Assembly (NCBI GenBank): GCA_022711755.1
Contig: JAKLEA010000017.1
Coordinates: 56,251 to 120,250 of the forward strand
Source of the DNA: Planctomycetota bacterium
GTDB lineage: Bacteria > Planctomycetota > Brocadiia > SM23-32 > JAKLEA01
Direction of reading: 5' to 3'
Length of the DNA stretch: 64,000 bases
The position numbers and the translations under genes were made by a program. Within the stretch, counting starts at the first letter, position 1; each line of letters begins with the position of its first letter. Shown piece after piece: positions 59,667 through 64,000 of this stretch. Below the pieces are notes generated by a model. That model did no database searches. It was not told the DNA's origin and saw only the letters and a list, made by a program, of their open reading frames with translations.

Positions 59667-60761
59667 ATGAAGGCGAAGGCCTGCGTTCTTGAGGAGTTCG
59701 GCAAGCCTCCTGCTATGCGGGAGTTCGACGTCGTCCCGCTGGCGGCGGGGGAGGTCCGCGTCAGGATCGCCGCCGCGTGCGTCTGCGGATCGGACGTTCA
59801 CATCTCAGCCGGGGAGGACCCGCGAACCCCGCTTCCGATCATCCTGGGACATGAGGGCGCAGGGCGCGTCACCGAATTAAACGGCGTCGTGAAGGACGTT
59901 TTTGGGCGGGAGTTGCGCGAGGGCGATCCGGTCATCTGGGAGCGCGGCATTTTCTGTAAGACGTGTTATTATTGCGCGTCGCTCAAGCAGCCCGCGCTCT
60001 GCCCGAACCGCAGGACATACGGTATCAGCGTGGGTTGCGCCGCTCCTCCGCACTTCCAGGGGACGTACGCCGAACTGATTCATCTTCGGGCAGGTACGGC
60101 TTTCATCAAACTGCGAGAGGGGGACGACTTCTCCGTTCTCGCCGCCGCTTCCTGCTCCGGCGCCACCGCCGCGCACACGATGGAGCAGGCGCGTATACGC
60201 CCGGGCGATTCGGTGATGATAATCGGCCCCGGCCCGCTGGGGCTTTTCTGCGCGGCCTTCGCCCGGGCATCAGGCGCCGGCAGGATCATCATGGTCGGCA
60301 AGCGATACCACGGGTTGCGCCTTGAGCTTGCGCAGGAAATCGGCGCGGATGAAATCCTCTACTCCGACGAGGGATCGGTCCAGGATCGCCTGGCGCTCGT
60401 GAAGTCATGGACCAACGGACTCGGCGCAAATTGCGTTCTTGACTGCGCCGGCAGGCCATCAGCGATGGCGGAGTATCTGGACGCCGTGGCGCCGTACGGC
60501 TCCTATATCCTGCCCGGAATTGCGGTACCGTCCGGCGAATGGCCGGTCAGACCGTTCGAATCCCTGGCCAGAAAGAACGTCCGGCTTCAGGGCGTCTGGG
60601 TGAGCGACACAGGTCACCTTCTTTCCGCAGTTCAACTGGTCCAGTCAGGGCGTTTCCCCTTCGGTAAAATGATCACGCACAAGTTTCATCTGCATGAGGC
60701 CGCTGCTGCGCTTCAGGTGATGCGGGACCGCTCCGCGATCAAGGCGGCGCTGACTCCTTAA
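59667..60761 (+). CDS. zinc-dependent alcohol/sugar dehydrogenase (MDR family)
   Basis: 364 residues. Catalytic zinc ligands C40 (in CVCGSDVH) and H62-E63 (GHE), and structural zinc ligands C97, C100, C103 and C112 (CKTCYYC...LC) are all present. The NAD-binding motif GPGPLGLF lies near 188; the residue after the second strand is Lys/Arg-type, so NADP may be possible. It oxidises a polyol or sugar alcohol, or reduces a carbonyl; the substrate is unknown. AGGAGAAAG SD. First gene of a three-gene operon with a flavoprotein and a kinase. Confidence 0.9.
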   Translation: MKAKACVLEEFGKPPAMREFDVVPLAAGEVRVRIAAACVCGSDVHISAGEDPRTPLPIILGHEGAGRVTELNGVVKDVFGRELREGDPVIWERGIFCKTCYYCASLKQPALCPNRRTYGISVGCAAPPHFQGTYAELIHLRAGTAFIKLREGDDFSVLAAASCSGATAAHTMEQARIRPGDSVMIIGPGPLGLFCAAFARASGAGRIIMVGKRYHGLRLELAQEIGADEILYSDEGSVQDRLALVKSWTNGLGANCVLDCAGRPSAMAEYLDAVAPYGSYILPGIAVPSGEWPVRPFESLARKNVRLQGVWVSDTGHLLSAVQLVQSGRFPFGKMITHKFHLHEAAAALQVMRDRSAIKAALTP

Positions 60762-60769
60762 GCCTCGTT

Positions 60770-62785
60770 ATGAAGGCAACTCGCTTGGAACGTTCACAAG
60801 TCAATCTTCCGTCCAGGCAGCGAATCGAGCTTTGCTCGGCCCGAACGCTTATCATCGGTTCCGGCGCGGCCGGACTGAACTGCGCCGAGCATCTCTGGGA
60901 ACTCGGCCATCGCGACATTGCGGTTGTGACGGATAAACTCGGCGGCGGAGCTTCGGCCAATTCTGGCTCGGACAAGCAGACTTATTACAAAATCGGCATC
61001 TTCGGAGACGTTCCGGATTCGCCAATGGATTTCGCCCGGACGCTGACGGCCGGGGGGATGATGCACGGTGACATTGCCTACGTCGAGGCGCTTGCCAGCG
61101 CGCCGGAGTTCTTTCACCTGGTCCGCAACGGCGTGGCATTCCCGCACAACCGCTACGGAGCCTACGTCGGATACAAGACCGACCATGACCCCCGGCAGCG
61201 GGCAACATCCGCCGGGCCGAAGACGAGCATGATGATGGTCGAAAAGTCCCTCGCCCACCTTCGCGGGATGGGCGTTCCGATCATGGATCACTGCGAGATC
61301 ATCGCGTTACTGACGTCCGGAAGCGGCGATGAGAAACGCGCAGTCGGAGCGCTGGGGCTTGACCTTGAGAAGCTGAAGGCGGGGGAGATCCGCCCCATGG
61401 CGTTCAACTGCGCCAACGTCGTCATGGCGACCGGCGGGCCGGGGGAGATGTACGCCGTAAGCGTTTATCCCCCGGGCCAGATCGGCAATATCGGGCTTGC
61501 GCTGGAGATCGGCGCGATAGCCAACAACCTGACGGAATCGCAATTCGGTCCGGCCAGCCTCGGCTTCCGCTGGAATCTGAGCGGAACCTATCAGCAGGTC
61601 ATTCCCTGCTACTTCAGCGAGGACGCGCGCGGCGGCGACAGGCGATATTTCCTGAACGATTATTTCAGTTCCATGCGCCGCATGGCCGGGCGCATTTTCC
61701 TGAAGGGCTATCAGTGGCCGTTCAACAGCTCAAACCTGGAAAACGATGGATCGTCGCTGGTTGATCTGGCAATTGAGCGGGAGCGACTGAAGGGCCGCAA
61801 GGTCTTCATGGATTTCGCCTCTAACCCCGCCGGCGGCGGAGTCTTCGCGCCGTTCGATCTCGCCGATCTTGAACCTGAAGCAGCGCGCTATCTTGAGAGA
61901 TCGGGCGCGAAGCAGGCGACGCCGCTTGAGCGACTGCGCCACATGAACCCGGCGGCGATTGACATCTACGCCGAGCATAATGTTGACCTGCGCGAGCCGC
62001 TGGAGGTCGCCGTCTGCGCCCAGCACTGCAACGGCGGGTTGCGCGGGAACATCTGGTGGGAGTCCAACATCCGCCGCTTCTTCCCCATCGGCGAACTGAA
62101 CGGAACTCACGGCATCCGCCCCGGCGGGTGCGCGCTCAACAGCGGGCAGGTCGGCGGGTTGCGCGCCGCCCAATACATCAGCAACGTCTGTGATGACTCT
62201 CCGATGAATCCGGAGGATTTCCTTAAAGTCGCATCGCCGCAAATCTCGTCGGAACTGGACGGATTGCGGCGATACTCGGAAGCTTCGGCCTCTGCGCCCG
62301 CGGCAACCGACGTCAGAAGTGAGATTCAGGAGCGCATGACTCGGAGCGGCGCTTTCATACGTTCCGCCGACGGCGTCCGGGAGGCGCTAGCGGACGCGAA
62401 ACGCCTTCGCGCCCGCATCGCCCGCGAGGGTATGCGCGTCGGCTCCGTCTGGGAGATTCGCAGGGCGGCGCAGAACGAGCATCTCTGCCTGACGCATGTC
62501 GCATTCCTGGAGGCCATGAACGCCTACATCTCCGCCGGCGGTGGCAGCCGCGGGGCATGCGTCATCCTTGACCCGACGGGCGACCGGCGCATCCCGCTGC
62601 CCGGCGGGGAGGAACTGTGCTTCCGCTCCGAGAATGTTGAAATGCGGAATGAAATCCTGGAGGTAAGGCTCAACGAGCGCGGAGCTTTTGAAGTTACTGC
62701 TGTGCCGGTCCGCCCCCTGCCGGAGGACGATTCGTGGTACGAAACAACGTGGGCGCAGTGGCGGGACAACCGGATATTCGACTAG
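60770..62785 (+). CDS. FAD-dependent oxidoreductase, fumarate-reductase/succinate-dehydrogenase-like flavoprotein
   Basis: 671 residues. The N-terminal dinucleotide-binding motif is IIGSGAAGLNCAEHL near 29-43, followed by KLGGGASANSGSDKQ, which corresponds to the FAD-contacting segment. MATGGPGEMY near 222 and the C-terminal FAD motif HCNGGLRGN...FFPIGELNGTHGIRPGG near 422-455 complete the fold. Related to SdhA/FrdA/L-aspartate-oxidase flavoproteins, but I see no partner iron-sulfur subunit. The position, 8 bases after the dehydrogenase and 17 before a kinase, suggests a sugar or polyol oxidation step in one pathway. Confidence 0.85.
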   Translation: MKATRLERSQVNLPSRQRIELCSARTLIIGSGAAGLNCAEHLWELGHRDIAVVTDKLGGGASANSGSDKQTYYKIGIFGDVPDSPMDFARTLTAGGMMHGDIAYVEALASAPEFFHLVRNGVAFPHNRYGAYVGYKTDHDPRQRATSAGPKTSMMMVEKSLAHLRGMGVPIMDHCEIIALLTSGSGDEKRAVGALGLDLEKLKAGEIRPMAFNCANVVMATGGPGEMYAVSVYPPGQIGNIGLALEIGAIANNLTESQFGPASLGFRWNLSGTYQQVIPCYFSEDARGGDRRYFLNDYFSSMRRMAGRIFLKGYQWPFNSSNLENDGSSLVDLAIERERLKGRKVFMDFASNPAGGGVFAPFDLADLEPEAARYLERSGAKQATPLERLRHMNPAAIDIYAEHNVDLREPLEVAVCAQHCNGGLRGNIWWESNIRRFFPIGELNGTHGIRPGGCALNSGQVGGLRAAQYISNVCDDSPMNPEDFLKVASPQISSELDGLRRYSEASASAPAATDVRSEIQERMTRSGAFIRSADGVREALADAKRLRARIAREGMRVGSVWEIRRAAQNEHLCLTHVAFLEAMNAYISAGGGSRGACVILDPTGDRRIPLPGGEELCFRSENVEMRNEILEVRLNERGAFEVTAVPVRPLPEDDSWYETTWAQWRDNRIFD

Positions 62786-62802
62786 AGACGGGCGGAGAGG
62801 GT

Positions 62803-63753
62803 ATGACGCCGGACCGCATGACAATTACAGAGGACCAGGGAAGGGCGCTCGCGCACACAATTGTCGCGGAAGGCAGGCCAGATCGCCTGGACGAGTCTGA
62901 AAAACTCGCGATGATGGAATTGCAGGTGATCGTGCCCGGCACGTCGCAGATTTCATTCGAGCAATCGGCGCAACTGTCGCGGAGCTTCTGGAGAGAGGTT
63001 GCCAACGGCGCGTTGGACGTGGACGGGCGCAGAATCGCCGTTCTGGTCTCCCCCCTGGACGCATGGCGCGCGTTCGTTCCGCTTGCCGCATGGGTGGGCG
63101 GGGCCTCGCGCGTCGGACGGCGTGGATTTCTGGGAGTCGCTGGCCCGCCGGGCGTCGGCAAATCGGTCTTTGCAAAGCTCATCGTCCTGGCAATGAAGAT
63201 CGCGGAGGCTGGAGAAGTCGTCAATCTGCCCATGGATGGCTATCACTTCCCAAACGAAATTCTCAGGACGCATTTCGCCCCCGGCCCGGCGGGTACGCCG
63301 GTTCTGATGAGCGAGCTGAAGGGCATCCCGGAGACCTTCGACTCCCCCGCGCTGCTTGCCGACCTGCGCCGCCTGAAGGAGGCCGGATCGAGCGCCGAAC
63401 TGCCGGCGTACAGCCGCATAACGCACGACCCTGTCCCCCGCGCGATACGCGCCGGAAGCGGGACGAACTGGATCGTCGTCGAGGGGAATTTCCTGCTGCT
63501 GGAGGGAGGCCACTGGCCGGAGATTCGCGGAATGTTTGATCTGATTGTCGGGCTGGACGCGCCGGACGACCTTCTGCGTTTCCGGCTGGCGCAGCGGTTC
63601 CAGCGATCGGGCAGGGACCCGGCATGGATACAGCGCCACTGGCTGCGGGTGGACGGCCCGAACGCGGAGCGGGTCCGGCGCTCGCTGGCGGGAGCGGACG
63701 TGATATTCGAAACGGGATTGAACTGGTCGCTGCGGCCGGGACAGCGAAGGTAG
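62803..63753 (+). CDS. P-loop kinase, YggC/uridine-kinase-like sugar or nucleoside kinase
   Basis: 316 residues. After an extra N-terminal region of ~105 residues comes Walker A GPPGVGKS near 114-121, then LPMDGYHFPNEILR (substrate-binding Asp) near 142 and ETFDSPALLADL. These match the phosphoribulokinase/uridine-kinase-like family to which YggC belongs. It phosphorylates a small molecule, plausibly the sugar made by the two upstream oxidoreductases. The N-terminal extension is unusual and not assigned. Start ATG 62803 with GGAGAGG SD; ATG 62818 possible. Confidence 0.78.
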   Translation: MTPDRMTITEDQGRALAHTIVAEGRPDRLDESEKLAMMELQVIVPGTSQISFEQSAQLSRSFWREVANGALDVDGRRIAVLVSPLDAWRAFVPLAAWVGGASRVGRRGFLGVAGPPGVGKSVFAKLIVLAMKIAEAGEVVNLPMDGYHFPNEILRTHFAPGPAGTPVLMSELKGIPETFDSPALLADLRRLKEAGSSAELPAYSRITHDPVPRAIRAGSGTNWIVVEGNFLLLEGGHWPEIRGMFDLIVGLDAPDDLLRFRLAQRFQRSGRDPAWIQRHWLRVDGPNAERVRRSLAGADVIFETGLNWSLRPGQRR

Positions 63754-64000
63754 AGGCAGGTTTGCCGAGGCCTTATGTTCATTTGCCAACGCGCGTCCGC
63801 GAGATGCTGAAACATGGCGGCCTGCCGCCCTGATGTGTCATATGGCCATCCCATGTTTTCCGAAACCACTACAAACGAATCATGATTATTTGATTTTTTT
63901 TTCATTTGACATCGCCCCGGCGCGCGTGGGAATAATATATACATGTAACCGGGCCATTCCGGTTGGGGCCGGGCGGCGAAGGACAAATTGACCTGGAGAG
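63754..64000 (+). promoter_or_regulatory. 247-base gap with a promoter for a gene beyond the window
   Basis: TTGACA (63906-63911) and AATAAT (63931-63936) with a long 19-base spacer, preceded by an AT-rich stretch including T9 (about 63891-63902) that could act as an UP element. A GGCGGC/GCCGCC hairpin lies near 63813-63826. The initiating gene is not in view. Confidence 0.45.

Noticed and set aside
63880..63905. T9 tract as a rho-independent terminator of the kinase operon
   Set aside because: No stable GC stem lies directly before it. It is better explained as an AT-rich element upstream of the -35.

Overview
The window reads as one contig of a GC-rich, Gram-negative-type bacterium. An outer membrane is implied by LptB and an MlaE/MlaF pair. 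The gene content is typical of PVC-type or neighbouring deep-branching, polymer-degrading lineages often known only from metagenomes: a giant parallel beta-helix surface protein, DUF4175, a DUF1080 protein, a neutral-ceramidase-like protein, a TAT-exported sulfatase, DUF4838, and a Pkn-type kinase with HEAT repeats. No rRNA or housekeeping marker settles the phylum, so this placement is inference.

Layout. 1-8.6 kb: 3' part of a giant secreted modular protein that is open at the window edge. 8.6-11.4 kb (-): zinc-ribbon / Ser-Thr kinase / HEAT protein, divergent from 11.5-20.6 kb (+): a complete nine-gene V/A-type ATPase operon in the Enterococcus hirae ntp order (F-I-K-E-C-G-A-B-D), whose K (rotor) subunit keeps the Na+-ligand set. 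20.8-30.7 kb (+): SDR oxidoreductase, deacetylase-like protein, secreted ceramidase-like protein, DUF4175 protein with a polyglutamine-rich stretch. 30.8-34.6 kb (-): lptB, GT87 mannosyltransferase-like gene, acyl-CoA ligase, divergent from gatB and a DUF1080 gene (34.7-36.9 kb, +). 37.1-38.4 kb: tRNA-Leu(CAG) and tmRNA (ssrA) face each other across two decayed tyrosine integrase genes, each pointing at its own RNA gene; this looks like a scar of two integrated elements. 38.9-45.4 kb (+): GT4 glycosyltransferase, small membrane protein, transglutaminase lipoprotein, sulfatase, exported protein of unknown function. 45.4-47.9 kb (-): MlaF, MlaE, STAS antagonist and RsbW-type kinase in one tight operon, divergent from two tandem HGSNAT/DUF5009-like membrane acyltransferases (48.2-50.4 kb). 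50.6-53.7 kb (+): DUF4838 protein and a TIM-barrel hydrolase-like protein separated by a leader with competing hairpins. 53.7-56.1 kb (-): membrane-fused spermidine-synthase-like protein. 56.5-59.6 kb (+): tandem GT39-like pair. 59.7-63.8 kb (+): zinc dehydrogenase, FAD flavoprotein and P-loop sugar-kinase-like gene in one operon. The last 250 bases hold a promoter for a gene beyond the edge.

How the genes work together: the window combines ion-motive energetics (V-ATPase), envelope lipid and glycan handling (LptB, MlaEF, GT4, GT39, GT87, acyltransferases) and scavenging of sulfated or uronic polymers (sulfatase, DUF1080, DUF4838, deacetylase, SDR, dehydrogenase/flavoprotein/kinase operon). 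I find no CRISPR array, restriction system or intact mobile element. Most promising for follow-up are the partner-switching module fused to the MlaEF operon, the inferred Na+ specificity of the V-ATPase, the double-integrase scar, and the hairpin switch at 51.56-51.63 kb.
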